A DNA stretch of 64,000 bases from Actinacidiphila guanduensis (GTDB taxonomy: Bacteria; Actinomycetota; Actinomycetes; Streptomycetales; Streptomycetaceae), in NCBI RefSeq assembly GCF_900103985.1, contig NZ_FNIE01000009.1, positions 62,001 to 126,000 on the forward strand. Direction: 5' to 3'. Position numbers and translations under genes: made by a program. Each line of letters begins with the position of its first letter. Position 1 is the first letter of the stretch. Positions 1 through 8,741 of this stretch are shown here, piece after piece. The notes beneath the pieces were generated by a model that did no database searches, was not told the origin of the DNA, and saw only the letters and a program-made list of their open reading frames with translations.

Positions 1-255
1 ATCTGCGAGTTCAGCCACCCGACGTACGGGCCCTTCCGCAAGGTCTACACCGAGTACCTGATGCGGGCGCTGCCGCCGGTGGCCACCGCGGTGAGCAGCA
101 ACCCCGACGCGTACGTCTACCTCGCCGAGTCGATCCGCGCCTGGCCCGACCAGCGGGCGCTGGCCGGCCGGCTGCAGAAGGCCGGCTGGTCCTCGGTCGC
201 CTGGCGCAACCTCAGCGGCGGCATCGTGGCCCTGCACCGGGGCGTCAACGCGTAG
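1..255 (+). CDS. menG: Demethylmenaquinone methyltransferase, C-terminal part
   Basis: The reading frame is open from the first base, so the gene starts outside the window; 84 codons and a TAG stop are present. The tail (HPTYGPFRKVYTEYL, then SNPDAYVYLAESIRAWPDQ and a closing NLSGGIVALHRG) is the typical end of UbiE/MenG methyltransferases. These SAM-dependent cytosolic enzymes make the last C-methylation of the menaquinone ring. The assignment rests on this conserved tail and on the context, with a quinone-reductase-type flavoprotein and complex I genes nearby. The SAM-binding half is not visible. Confidence 0.85.
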   Translation: MCEFSHPTYGPFRKVYTEYLMRALPPVATAVSSNPDAYVYLAESIRAWPDQRALAGRLQKAGWSSVAWRNLSGGIVALHRGVNA

Positions 256-435
256 GAGCGCGTCCGCGAGAAGCGGCCCCGCAGGTCCCTTCCGCCCCAC
301 CCCCGGACCGGTGGCACCCTTGCCACATCTGCTCCTGCGGAGTCGGGTATTCCGATGTCGCGGGCGGCGGCCACGCCTCTAAGCTGCTCCTTCCACGGGG
401 AGGACGAGCTTCCCTGCCGCCTCCCGGAGTGAGCC

Positions 436-2163
436 ATGCCCTTCTGCCCTGCCTGCGGCAACGAGGTCGACGCGGCGGAGGGGAATCGTTTCTGCCCGCG
501 CTGCGGCCGCGACCTCACGGCGCCCGCACTGGCCGCTCCCGCGACGCCTCCAGCTCCTGGGACACCGCCGGCTCCCGCAGCGGCCCCGGCGGCCGCGCCA
601 CCCGAGCCCCTTGCCGTGCCCGCCGCTCCACCGCGCCCTGCCGCGCCGCCGCCCCCGCCTCCATCCGTCCCGCCGGCCGGCCGCCTGCCCGGAGAGCCGT
701 CCCCCGCCGGGCTGTTCGCGCGCGAGGTCGGCCGCGGCTCGTGGCGCTGGCCGCTCGTGGTCGGCCTGCTCCCGGCGCTGTGCGTGCTCGCCCTCGCCGA
801 GATCATCGCCGCCGGCGCGGGCGCCGCCCTGCCGGACGGCTCGCTCGGCGCCGCCAACCGGCTCCGCGTGGCGCTCGCCGTGCTCGTCTCCGGCCTCGGC
901 GGCTCGCTGCACGGCAGCCAGCCGCAGGAGATCCCGGACTTCGGCGGCGAATTCTCCGGTGGTGACACCTCCGGCGGCGACTTCTCCGACGGCGGTGGCT
1001 TCTCGTACGAGGGGATCGACGGGGGCGACGGGCTGGACGGCGCGCCCGACGGCACCGGCTACGGGCACGCGTACACCTCCGGCCACGGCACCCTGCACTC
1101 CACGCTGAGCGTCATGCCGTGGACCGTCACCCTGCTGTGGGTGGTCGTCCTGGTGCTCGGGCTGCGCGTGATGCGGCGGCACCTGGCCGGCACCCCGGCC
1201 GCGCCCGCCGCCGTACGGGTCTCCCTGGTCGGCGCGGCGGCCGCGCTCGCGCTCGGCTTCGGCGCGGCCACCCGCATCGGCAGCGTGCACCTCACCGCGG
1301 AGCCGCTGCTCGCCGGGCTCTTCACCTTCCTGCTCACCCTCGCCACCGCGCTCCTCGTGCTGTGCCGCCCGGCACTGACCGCCTGGCTGGACGCGCGCCC
1401 GGCCGCGGCCGCCCTCCACCGGGCCGCGGGCACCACCGCGATCGCGCTGCTGGTCACGCTCACCGCCGCGGGCCTGGTCGTCTTCGCCATCGCGCTGGCG
1501 CACTACGACGATCTGACCGGCTGGGGCATCACCGCGGCCGCGCTGCTCCTGTTCAACCTCGGCGTGTCCGGCCTCGGCCTCGGCTGGGGCGCGCACGTCG
1601 AACTCCACACCGGCGCCGGGCTGCAGGGCGGCGGCGGGCTCTCCTTCGGCCTCGGCGGGCTCGACCACGCCTGGGGTGGCGGCTCGGTGGCCGCGGTGGT
1701 CGCGGGCGCGGCGTGCTGCGCGCTGGCGATCGGCGTGCTCGCGGCCCGGCGCTCCCGCGACCGGCTCGAACAGCTCGGCGTAGCCGTGCTGTTCACGGCC
1801 TCCTTCGTGGTCCTCGCGGCCACCGGCGGGGTCGGCAGCAATGGCGGCGGCGGGGGCCTCAGCCTGGTGGGGCCGGGCCAGGGCTCGCTCGGCACCAGCG
1901 TGCCGGAGGCGCTGGGGTACGGGCTGCTGTGGTCGTTCGGCGGGGTGGTCGCCGGCGGGTACCTGTGGCGGCTGTTCGGCGGCCGGCCGCCGGCCCCTGC
2001 CGCGCCCCGCCCCGCCGTACCGGCGCCGCGCCCGTACGGTGCCCCGCCCGCCTCCCCGTACGCGCCCGCGCGGGAGCCCGGACTCCCGCCGCGGCAGACC
2101 GTGTTCGACCTGGGCGTCGTGCAGCCCGAGCGGCTCGCGGAGCCGCCGGACGGGAAGGACTGA
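436..2163 (+). CDS. Zinc-ribbon polytopic membrane protein, function unknown
   Basis: The 575-residue protein starts at an ATG 9 nt after a GGAG. Residues 4-23 form a zinc ribbon with two CxxC pairs (C4/C7 and C20/C23). A Pro/Ala-rich linker follows to about residue 90, then a hydrophobic helix near 100-130. A Gly/Asp/Ser-rich segment at about 165-215 precedes at least six further hydrophobic helices, and the end is Pro-rich and charged. The plan suggests a cytosolic zinc-binding head, a loop probably outside the cell and a multi-span membrane domain. I do not recognise a family beyond zinc-ribbon membrane protein and assign no activity. It lies between menG and the flavoprotein gene, but a hairpin separates it from the latter, so a shared transcript is not assured. 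Confidence 0.75.
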   Translation: MPFCPACGNEVDAAEGNRFCPRCGRDLTAPALAAPATPPAPGTPPAPAAAPAAAPPEPLAVPAAPPRPAAPPPPPPSVPPAGRLPGEPSPAGLFAREVGRGSWRWPLVVGLLPALCVLALAEIIAAGAGAALPDGSLGAANRLRVALAVLVSGLGGSLHGSQPQEIPDFGGEFSGGDTSGGDFSDGGGFSYEGIDGGDGLDGAPDGTGYGHAYTSGHGTLHSTLSVMPWTVTLLWVVVLVLGLRVMRRHLAGTPAAPAAVRVSLVGAAAALALGFGAATRIGSVHLTAEPLLAGLFTFLLTLATALLVLCRPALTAWLDARPAAAALHRAAGTTAIALLVTLTAAGLVVFAIALAHYDDLTGWGITAAALLLFNLGVSGLGLGWGAHVELHTGAGLQGGGGLSFGLGGLDHAWGGGSVAAVVAGAACCALAIGVLAARRSRDRLEQLGVAVLFTASFVVLAATGGVGSNGGGGGLSLVGPGQGSLGTSVPEALGYGLLWSFGGVVAGGYLWRLFGGRPPAPAAPRPAVPAPRPYGAPPASPYAPAREPGLPPRQTVFDLGVVQPERLAEPPDGKD

Positions 2164-2232
2164 GCCCGCCCGCCGGCCGTACCCGGACCCGGTGCGCGGG
2201 CGGCGCCGAGCTGGGCCGCCGCACGGGGACGG

Positions 2233-2260
2233 GGGCGGCCCTGCGGGTGGGGGGCCGCCC
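2233..2260 (+). terminator. GC hairpin after the zinc-ribbon gene
   Basis: GGGCGGCCC and GGGCCGCCC form a 9-bp stem with a 10-nt loop, 70 nt after the stop codon and before the next gene. There is no U-tract, which is usual for Streptomyces terminators. It could also lie within the promoter of the next gene. Confidence 0.5.
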
Positions 2261-2321
2261 GTACACTCGGCACAAGGTCAAAGCGCCTGCACCGTAATGT
2301 CGCCGAACCGGGAGAGCCCAC

Positions 2322-3608
2322 GTGACCGACACCGCCCTGTCCGAGCGCAGCGCCGACGTGATCGTCGTCGGCGCCGGTCCCTCCGGCTCGACCACCGCCT
2401 ACTACCTGGCCAAGGCCGGGCTCGACGTGCTCCTGCTGGAGAAGACCGCCTTCCCGCGGGAGAAGGTGTGCGGCGACGGGCTCACCCCGCGGGCCACCAA
2501 GCAGCTGGTGTCGATGGGCATCGACATCTCCGAGGAGGCCGGCTGGCTGCGCAACAAGGGCCTGCGGATCATCAGCGGCGGCATGCGGCTGGAGATGGAC
2601 TGGCCGGACCTGGCCTCGTACCCGGACTACGGACTGGTGCGCCGCCGCGAGGACTTCGACGAGCTGCTCGCCCAGCAGGCGGTGAAGGCCGGCGCCCGGC
2701 TGTACGAGCGGTGCAACGTGAGCGGCCCGATCCTCGACGAGCGCACCGGCCGGATCACCGGCGTGACCGCCAAGCTCGGCGAGGAGAAGACGCCGGCCGC
2801 CTTCCACGCGCCCCTGGTGGTGGCCGCCGACGGCAACTCCACCCGGCTGTCGCTGGCGATGGGCCTGCACCGGCGCGAGGACCGCCCGATGGGCGTGGCG
2901 GTGCGCACGTACTTCACCAGCCCCCGGCACGAGGACGACTACCTGGAGTCCTGGCTGGAGCTGTGGGACCGGCGCGGCCCGCAGGCGCGCCAGCTGCCCG
3001 GCTACGGCTGGGTCTTCGGCCTGGGCGACGGCACGTCGAACGTGGGGCTGGGCATCCTGGACTCCTCGGCGGCCTTCCGCGAGCTGGACTGGCGCGAGGT
3101 GCTCAAGGCGTGGACCGCGTCCATGCCCGAGGAGTGGGGCTTCACGCCGGAGAACATGACGCAGCCGATCCGCGGCGCCGCGCTGCCGATGGCCTTCAAC
3201 CGCCAGCCGCACTACACCCGCGGCCTGCTGCTCGTCGGCGACGCCGGCGGCCTGGTGAACCCGTTCAACGGCGAGGGCATCGCCTACGCGATGGAGTCCG
3301 GCCAGATCGCGGCCGACGTCATCACCCAGGCGCACGCCCGCGCCACCGCCGCCCAGCGCGAGATGGCCCTGGGCCGCTACCCGCGGATCCTGAAGGACAC
3401 CTACGGCGGCTACTACACGCTCGGCCGCGCCTTCGTGAAGCTGATCGGCAACCCCAAGGTGCTCCAGCTGTGCACCGAGCGGGGCCTGTCCCACCCGATG
3501 CTGATGCGCTTCTGCCTGAAGCTGCTCGCCAACCTCACCGACCCGACCGGCGGCGACGCGATGGACCGCATCATCAACGGCCTCACCAAAATCACCCCCC
3601 GCGCCTGA
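2322..3608 (+). CDS. Geranylgeranyl-reductase-family FAD oxidoreductase, likely menaquinone side-chain reductase
   Basis: The 428-residue protein starts at GTG with a GGGAG 7 nt upstream. Residues 13-29 hold the Rossmann FAD motif (VIVVGAGPSGSTTAYYL), followed by REKVCGDGL, a signature of the geranylgeranyl reductase group. Near residue 305 is the second FAD motif (LLVGDAGGLVNPFNGEG). Family members saturate isoprenoid double bonds. In mycobacteria a member (MenJ) sits near menG and a polyprenyl synthase gene and reduces menaquinone side chains. The same neighbours occur here (menG upstream, polyprenyl synthase at 41.6 kb, nuo downstream), so partial saturation of the menaquinone tail is the best inference. 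A role on phospholipid or carotenoid precursors is not excluded. Confidence 0.85.
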   Translation: MTDTALSERSADVIVVGAGPSGSTTAYYLAKAGLDVLLLEKTAFPREKVCGDGLTPRATKQLVSMGIDISEEAGWLRNKGLRIISGGMRLEMDWPDLASYPDYGLVRRREDFDELLAQQAVKAGARLYERCNVSGPILDERTGRITGVTAKLGEEKTPAAFHAPLVVAADGNSTRLSLAMGLHRREDRPMGVAVRTYFTSPRHEDDYLESWLELWDRRGPQARQLPGYGWVFGLGDGTSNVGLGILDSSAAFRELDWREVLKAWTASMPEEWGFTPENMTQPIRGAALPMAFNRQPHYTRGLLLVGDAGGLVNPFNGEGIAYAMESGQIAADVITQAHARATAAQREMALGRYPRILKDTYGGYYTLGRAFVKLIGNPKVLQLCTERGLSHPMLMRFCLKLLANLTDPTGGDAMDRIINGLTKITPRA

Positions 3609-3638
3609 TCCGGCGTCACCGGCCCTACGGCCGGGTGC

Positions 3639-3664
3639 TCCCCGCACCGCGACGGGTGCGGGGA
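3639..3664. terminator. Bidirectional terminator between convergent genes
   Basis: TCCCCGCACC and GGTGCGGGGA form a perfect 10-bp stem with a 6-nt loop in the 73-bp gap between the convergent flavoprotein and repeat-protein genes. Confidence 0.7.
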
Positions 3665-3681
3665 TCCCGGTTCCGGCCACG

Positions 3682-5751
3682 TCACACGATGGTGTGGACG
3701 TGCAGGGTGCCGTCGGGCAGGGCAGCCGGCTGGACGGTGAAGATGGCGCCGTTGTCGTCGATCTGGGTGGCCGCCGCTGCCCAGCCGCCGGCCGTGCCGC
3801 GGGTGCGGTCCCACACGCCGGAGCCGGGGACGACCGCGTCCACGTGCAGGGTGCCGTCCGGCAGGGCCGCGGTGCCCACGGCGCTGATCGAGCCGTTGGT
3901 GTCGATCAGGGTGCTGGACTGCCAGGTCCCCGCGGCCGTGCGGGTCCGGTCCCAGATGCCCGAGCCGGGGACGACCGCGTCGAGGTGCTGGGTGCCGTCG
4001 GGCAGAGCGGCGGTGGAGAGCGCGGTGATGCTGCCGTTGGTGTCCAGGTGGGTGGCGGCCGCCGCCCAACTGCCGGACGCGCTGCGGACCCGCTCCCAGA
4101 TGCCCGAGCCCGGGACCAGGGCCTCCAGGTGGACCGTGCCGTCGGGGAGGCCGGCGGAGGCGAGGCGGGTGATGGCGGCGTTGTCGTCGATCTGCGTGGC
4201 GGCGGCGGCCCAGGTGCCCGAGGCGCTGCGGGTGCGGTCCCAGACGCCCGAGCCCTTCACCACCACGTCCAGGTGGAGCGTGCCGTCGGGCAGCGCGGCG
4301 GCGGAGAGCGCGGTGATGCTGCCGTTGTCATCGAGGTGGGTGGCGGTGGCGGCCCAGGTGCCCGAGGCGCTGCGGACCCGCTCCCACACGCCGGAGCCGG
4401 GCACGACCGTGAAGGTGTGCAGGGTGCCGTCGGGGAGGCCGGCGGAGGCGACGGCGGTGATCGCGTCGTTGTCGTCGATCTCCGAGGCGTGCGCCTGCCA
4501 GCCACCGGTCGCGCTGCGCGTGCGGTCCCACACGGTGCCGTGCGCGGCGGACGCGGTGCGGGCGGCGACGTCGAGGTAGTCGGAGTCGATGTTCAGCGTG
4601 GCCCCGCCATAGCTCTCGTTGTGGCCGCCGCTGTACTGGTGGACGCGCTGGTGGTCGGCCCACAGCCCGGCGGGCACCGCGGGGTCGGAGGTGGTGGCGC
4701 TGCCGTTCCACAGGGCGTCGTAGATCACGTCGGGCATCTCGTAACCGCTGCCGTAGTGGTCGGCGAGGTCCTCGATGCCGCTGGACGAACTGCTGTAGAC
4801 GCCCGACTGGTAGCCCAGCGTGTGCAGTTCCTTGGTCCACGCCGACAAGTAGGCGAGCACGGCGCCGCTGTAGGAGGGGGAGTACGCCTCCATGTCGTCG
4901 TAGAGGACCGACCCTTGGGGGAGCCCGTAGGACGCGGCGCGGCTCGCGGCGTCCTGGGCGGAGGCGGTGCCCTGGGCGGTGGGCGAGGTGATGTCGTCGG
5001 CCATCACACCGCCGTAGATGGGCAGGAACCGCCAGCCGGCCGAGGACTGCTGCTGCAGCCAGGAGGCCGACAGGTTCGGCTGGTCGGCGCAGGCGCGGCT
5101 GGGGCCGCCGAAGTAGATGCCCACGGCGCCGTAGGGCGAGGCGGACTTCCAGGCGCTCATCTGGGCGGCGGTGGGTGCCTCGCACGCGTCGAAGCCCTTG
5201 CCGGTGTAGCTCGTGGTGTTCGCCGGGAGGGCGGCGGGCGTGGCCACGGCGGGGCGCTGGGTCGATGGCCGGACGGCCGGCGCGGTGCCGGGCAGTCCCG
5301 CGCCGGCGACGATCTGCCGTACCAGGGCGGGGTCGTGGCGGTAGCCGGCCAGGACGTGGACCTGGGCGTCGGCGGCGTCGATCTCCTGGCTCGCGGCGTC
5401 CACGCGGGTGCCGGGGGCATCCGCGGACGTGGCCGGTTCCACGAGGAGGGCCTCGGTGCGGCCGGTGCCGCCCGCGGGGCAGTCCTGCGCGGCTGCGGGG
5501 GTGCCGTAGTAGAGGGCGTGCCGGGAGAAGTCGACGCAGGTGCCGGGCGCGGCGTCGAGGTCCACCAGGGCCCAGTCGGCGGGGACGGTGAAGTGGTGGC
5601 CGCGGTAGTCGACACCCCGGGCCGCGGTCGCGGCCGCGGGCTGCGCGCTCGCGGCCGGGGCCACCAGCAGGCCGGCGGCGCCGAGCACGGCGGCCGCGGC
5701 GGCCAGGGCGAGCGGTCCGGCCAGCGGACCGGTGGAAGCGGATCTGGGCAT
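3682..5751 (-). CDS. Secreted DUF1906 (glycoside-hydrolase-like) protein with six WDRTR repeats
   Basis: The 689-residue protein starts at an ATG with GGAGA 7 nt upstream; a longer reading frame reaches 5823 but has no better start. Residues 1-36 look like a signal peptide ending ASA. Residues about 180-395 match the DUF1906/Rv2525c-like TIM-barrel fold (GKGFDAC, AVGIYFGG, LPIYGG, VLYDDMEAY). D188, D285, D286 and E288 are candidate acidic site residues. From residue 404 to the end come six repeats of about 48 residues built on VWDRTRSASGTWAAA, DDNGSITAL and LPDGTLHVDAVVPGSG. The same module ends the protein encoded at 9902-11296. By domain type it probably binds or cuts cell-wall or other polysaccharide outside the cell. 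The substrate is unknown. Confidence 0.8.
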   Translation of the reverse strand: MPRSASTGPLAGPLALAAAAAVLGAAGLLVAPAASAQPAAATAARGVDYRGHHFTVPADWALVDLDAAPGTCVDFSRHALYYGTPAAAQDCPAGGTGRTEALLVEPATSADAPGTRVDAASQEIDAADAQVHVLAGYRHDPALVRQIVAGAGLPGTAPAVRPSTQRPAVATPAALPANTTSYTGKGFDACEAPTAAQMSAWKSASPYGAVGIYFGGPSRACADQPNLSASWLQQQSSAGWRFLPIYGGVMADDITSPTAQGTASAQDAASRAASYGLPQGSVLYDDMEAYSPSYSGAVLAYLSAWTKELHTLGYQSGVYSSSSSGIEDLADHYGSGYEMPDVIYDALWNGSATTSDPAVPAGLWADHQRVHQYSGGHNESYGGATLNIDSDYLDVAARTASAAHGTVWDRTRSATGGWQAHASEIDDNDAITAVASAGLPDGTLHTFTVVPGSGVWERVRSASGTWAATATHLDDNGSITALSAAALPDGTLHLDVVVKGSGVWDRTRSASGTWAAAATQIDDNAAITRLASAGLPDGTVHLEALVPGSGIWERVRSASGSWAAAATHLDTNGSITALSTAALPDGTQHLDAVVPGSGIWDRTRTAAGTWQSSTLIDTNGSISAVGTAALPDGTLHVDAVVPGSGVWDRTRGTAGGWAAAATQIDDNGAIFTVQPAALPDGTLHVHTIV
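3685..4542 (-). repeat. Six tandem copies of a ~144-bp coding repeat (array 1)
   Basis: Each unit encodes about 48 residues, with W-[DE]-R-x-R at the start, D-[DTN]-N-x-x-I in the middle and LPDGTxH near the end. The fourth and second units use WERVR instead of WDRTR, so alternating units are more alike. Six equal units suggest a closed fold such as a six-bladed propeller (inference). A homologous array lies inverted at 10442-11293. Confidence 0.85.
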
Positions 5752-5795
5752 GGCTGTCTCCGGGAAAGTGGGCGGCAAAACACGGAAGGTGCGGA

Positions 5796-5816
5796 CCGGG
5801 CCGTCGAACGGCCCGG
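5796..5816 (-). terminator. Hairpin between DUF6528 gene and repeat-protein gene
   Basis: CCGGGCCGT and ACGGCCCGG form a 9-bp stem with a 3-nt loop. It lies 100 nt beyond the DUF6528 stop and 45 nt before the next start on the same strand. It is either a terminator or a leader hairpin. Confidence 0.45.
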
Positions 5817-5915
5817 AGGACAAGGGGAGTCAGGGCCGCGTGGGGCGCGGCCGCACCGACGGCGGTCGATCGGGCCGGCAAAGCCCCCGGGCCCGTCGGC
5901 CGGGCGGAACAGGTT

Positions 5916-6920
5916 TCAGGGCTGCCACCAGCGGGCCTTGTAGATGCCGCCGCCGGCCAGCGTGTACGGGGCGGCGGTGCCGGAGGCGATCCGGGCGTAG
6001 CGGGTCTGCCAGTTCGGGGTGAGGTCGCCGTCCGGCTCGGTGAACAGCACCGTGTCGCCGGCGTTGCTCACCGCCTTCACGCCGCCCCACGGTCCGGCGC
6101 CGCACGTGGGGGCGGTGTAGGGGGCGAAGGTCCGCGCGGACTTCGAGAAGCGGTACAGGGCCGTGCCGGTGGCGACCCACAGCAGGTCGGGGGAGCCGGA
6201 GACCGCGTTGACGTCGTGCCCGTCGGGCGTCGGCAGCGGCACGGTGGTCCTCACGGTGAGCGCCGGGTTGTCGGCGGTGCCGATGTCGTAGGCGACCAGG
6301 GTGCTGCCGCCGACCGCCCACAGCACGCCCTGCCCGTCGTCCCAGTGCACCCCGTGCGCGGTGGCCAGGTCGGCGGCGGTGAAGCCGGTGCTCGCCGGCC
6401 CCTGGGCCGCGGAGTAGATCCGGACGGCGTCGCCGGCGCTGCAGGCGACGGCGACGTTGCCGTTCGGCAGCAGCTCCGCGCTGTGCGGGTTGAGGTCGGC
6501 GCCCGGGCCTGAGGTGGCCACCAGGCCGCCCCAGCGGCGCGCCCCCGTCCCGTACTCGACCACGGCCGCGAAGCCGTAGGAAGCAGTGACGAGCAGGTGG
6601 GGAACACCGTCCAGGGAGCGGGCCTTGACCTCGCTGACATACGTGAAGCTCTCGGCGGGGGCGAGGTCGGCGTAGCGCGCGTCGCCGTCGGGGGCGAAGG
6701 ACCACAGCACCACCGAGGGGTCGGCGGCCGGGTCCCACGAGGTCTGTGTGCCGTCGAGCACCAGCGCCCGGCGGGAGCGCTGGTCGCCGACGACGACGGC
6801 GGGCACGGTGGCCGCGGCCGCCGTGCGGTGCAGCGGGAGCACGGCGCCGACGCCGGCGCCCGCGGCGCCCAGCAGCAGGGCCCGGCGCGAGGGCCTGGCG
6901 AAGCCGGCCACGCCCGTCAC
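5916..6920 (-). CDS. Tat-exported DUF6528-like beta-propeller protein
   Basis: The 334-residue protein starts at a GTG that overlaps the stop of the upstream small gene (GTGA). The N-terminus has a twin-arginine signal (SRRALLLGAAGAG) followed by a hydrophobic stretch and an Ala-rich cleavage area near residue 36, so export in folded form is likely. The mature part has repeated beta-rich blocks (VVGDQRSRRALVLDG, VLWSFAP, LLPNGNVAVACS, GVLWAVGGSTLVAYD), as in propeller proteins, with no metal or catalytic motif that I can name. I recall this sequence type as DUF6528 in Streptomyces. Function is unknown; it is probably an extracellular binding protein. Confidence 0.7.
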   Translation of the reverse strand: MTGVAGFARPSRRALLLGAAGAGVGAVLPLHRTAAAATVPAVVVGDQRSRRALVLDGTQTSWDPAADPSVVLWSFAPDGDARYADLAPAESFTYVSEVKARSLDGVPHLLVTASYGFAAVVEYGTGARRWGGLVATSGPGADLNPHSAELLPNGNVAVACSAGDAVRIYSAAQGPASTGFTAADLATAHGVHWDDGQGVLWAVGGSTLVAYDIGTADNPALTVRTTVPLPTPDGHDVNAVSGSPDLLWVATGTALYRFSKSARTFAPYTAPTCGAGPWGGVKAVSNAGDTVLFTEPDGDLTPNWQTRYARIASGTAAPYTLAGGGIYKARWWQP

Positions 6921-7138
6921 TGCCAGATCATGTCGTCGGGGGCGGCGCCCGGCCCGGCCGCCACGGACACCGCGGTGGCGCCCGCTGCGGCCGGCCGGCC
7001 CCCACCGGAGCCGCCGACGGCCGCCGCCCCGAGCAGGACCGCGACGAGCAGGCCGAGCGCCGGTCCGGCGGCGCGGATTCTGCCGCCGGACGTGGCGGAC
7101 ATGACGGGCACGGCGGGCACGGCGGGCATCGCAAACAT
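6917..7138 (-). CDS. Small membrane or secreted protein coupled to DUF6528 gene
   Basis: This 73-codon frame runs from an ATG at 7138 (AAAGG about 11 nt upstream) to a TGA that overlaps the GTG of the next gene, which suggests translational coupling. Residues about 25-42 are a hydrophobic helix (ALGLLVAVLLGAAA), and the protein ends in DDMIWQ, an unusual polar-aromatic tail. It may be a small exported partner of the DUF6528 protein. The reading frame stays open far upstream, so the start is uncertain. No family is recognised. Confidence 0.45.
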   Translation of the reverse strand: MFAMPAVPAVPVMSATSGGRIRAAGPALGLLVAVLLGAAAVGGSGGGRPAAAGATAVSVAAGPGAAPDDMIWQ

Positions 7139-7238
7139 GGGGCGGCTGCCTTTCGGGGTACGGGGATCGGGGCCCGCGCGGCGGGCGGACGGCGGCGCCG
7201 TCCCGGGCCTGCCGCCTTCGCGGCGGGCCGGCCGCCCC

Positions 7239-7589
7239 CTACGTTCCCCGCGCCGGGGCCGGGCCGGAAGGCGCTTCGGCGGGCCCGAACGGGCCGTGGC
7301 CGCAAGGGGCCGGCGGGGGAGGGCCGACATCGGAGAGCAGCCAGCCACGCAGCAGCGCGGAGGCGGCCACCGCCCGCGCGCACAGGGCGGCGGCCCGCGC
7401 GGTCGCCTCGGCGGGGGACTCCGCGAGCAGCCACAGTCCCAGCACCGGATGGGGGTCGGCGAGCGGATGGAAGCTGATGTGCTCGACGCGGTCCTCCGGC
7501 CGGCCGTGGGCGAGCACGAGATCGGCCATGGCCGACGGCAGGACCGCCGTCGCGGTGGGCGCGCGCAGCCGCGCGTGGACGAGGTACAC
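7239..7589 (-). CDS. Possible small protein divergent from the TrmB/LuxR regulator
   Basis: An open frame of about 116 codons from a GTG at 7589 encodes a plausible small globular protein (VYLVHARLRAP, VEHISFHPLADPHPV, LGLWLLAESPAEAT). Composition is balanced over the first 85 residues and turns Pro/Gly/Ala-rich at the end. There is no clear ribosome-binding site, and the frame could start upstream at a TTG (7670). It faces away from the regulator gene at 7758, an arrangement common for a regulator and its target. It may be real, but is poorly supported. Confidence 0.4.
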   Translation of the reverse strand: MYLVHARLRAPTATAVLPSAMADLVLAHGRPEDRVEHISFHPLADPHPVLGLWLLAESPAEATARAAALCARAVAASALLRGWLLSDVGPPPPAPCGHGPFGPAEAPSGPAPARGT

Positions 7590-7757
7590 GCCGACCGAGG
7601 ATCGCCCGGGGGGACAAAAGCGCGCCAGACGGCAGGCATGGCCGGTTCCGGTTCGGCCGGAAGCGTCCAACCCCGGCTCGGCCCCGCTGCGCCGGGGTCC
7701 ATCATGCGATCATCGGCAGGTCGTACGGCGAAAAATGCTGTTCGAGGGGGGTATCTG

Positions 7758-8741
7758 ATGTTGATTGCACTGGGATTGGAACCGGAGGCGGAAGCGGTCT
7801 ACAGGGCGCTGCTGGAACGGCGCGAGGAGGGGGTGGCACAGCTGTCCGGCCGGCTCGGGCTGACCGAGCCGCAGGTGCGCGGGGCGCTGGACCGGCTCAG
7901 CGAACTGTCCCTGGTACGAGGCTCGTACGAGGCGCCCGGCCGGCTGTACGCGGTCAGCCCGGAGGTCGGCCTGGAGGTGCTCCTCGCCCGGCAGCAGGCC
8001 GAACTCGCCGCGCAGCAGCAGCGGATCGACGCCTCGCGGGCGGCGGCCGCGCAGCTCATCGCGGAGCACGCGGCGGTCCGGCCGGCCGAGGGGCCCGGGG
8101 TGGAGCAACTCGCCGGGCTGGACGCGATCCGCGACCGGCTGGTGCGGCTGACCCGGCAGGTCCGCCAGGAGGTGATGACCTTCGCGCCGGACGGCGAGCA
8201 CACCGCCGAGAGCATCGCGGCGGCCCGCCCGCTCAACGAGGAATTGCTCGGCCGGGGCGTGCGCATCCGCTCGGTCCACCTCGACAGCGTGCGCAACAGC
8301 CCGCACACCCAGGAGTACCTGGAGTGGCTCGCCGAGCGGGGCGGGCGGGTGCGCACCGTGGCGACCCTGCCGCTGCGGATGATCATCATCGACCGCACCC
8401 ACGCGGTCATCCCGGCCGACAGCGAGAACAGCGCGGCGGGCGCGGTCGTGCTCAGCGGCCAAGGCACGCTGGTCGCGCTGTGCGCGCTCTTCGAGACGGT
8501 CTGGCAGGCCGCCCGGCGCATCGGCGACAGCGAGCGGCGGGGGCCGGGCGAACTCACCGACACCGAGGAGGCCGCGGTCAAGCTCCTCGCCGAGGGGTAC
8601 ACCGACGAGGCCATCGCCAAGCGGCTGGGTGTCTCGCCGCGCACCGCGCGCCGGGTCGCAGGCGGCCTGATGCACCGCCTGGACGCGCGCAGCCGCTTCG
8701 AGGCCGGGGTCCGCGCCGTCCAGTCGGGCTGGATCCGCTAA
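7758..8741 (+). CDS. TrmB-like/LuxR hybrid transcriptional regulator
   Basis: The 327-residue protein starts at an ATG 3 nt after GGTATCT, with a run of six G residues 7 nt upstream. Residues about 5-70 are a TrmB-type winged helix (EAVYRALLERREEGVAQLS, LTEPQVRGALDRL). Residues 75-100 form a coiled coil rich in Ala, Gln and Arg. The middle (about 110-240) resembles the phospholipase-D-like effector domain of TrmB regulators. Residues 262-327 are a LuxR-type HTH (LTDTEEAAVKLLAEGYTDEAI, GVSPRTARRV). Streptomycetes have many such two-HTH regulators. The ligand and targets are unknown; the divergent small gene or the secreted genes beside it are candidates. Confidence 0.8.
   Translation: MLIALGLEPEAEAVYRALLERREEGVAQLSGRLGLTEPQVRGALDRLSELSLVRGSYEAPGRLYAVSPEVGLEVLLARQQAELAAQQQRIDASRAAAAQLIAEHAAVRPAEGPGVEQLAGLDAIRDRLVRLTRQVRQEVMTFAPDGEHTAESIAAARPLNEELLGRGVRIRSVHLDSVRNSPHTQEYLEWLAERGGRVRTVATLPLRMIIIDRTHAVIPADSENSAAGAVVLSGQGTLVALCALFETVWQAARRIGDSERRGPGELTDTEEAAVKLLAEGYTDEAIAKRLGVSPRTARRVAGGLMHRLDARSRFEAGVRAVQSGWIR

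Noticed and set aside
1503..3680. Long antisense frames such as this 725-codon one
   Set aside because: They are mirror frames of real genes caused by high third-position GC; composition is Arg/Pro/Ala/Gly-rich with no domains.
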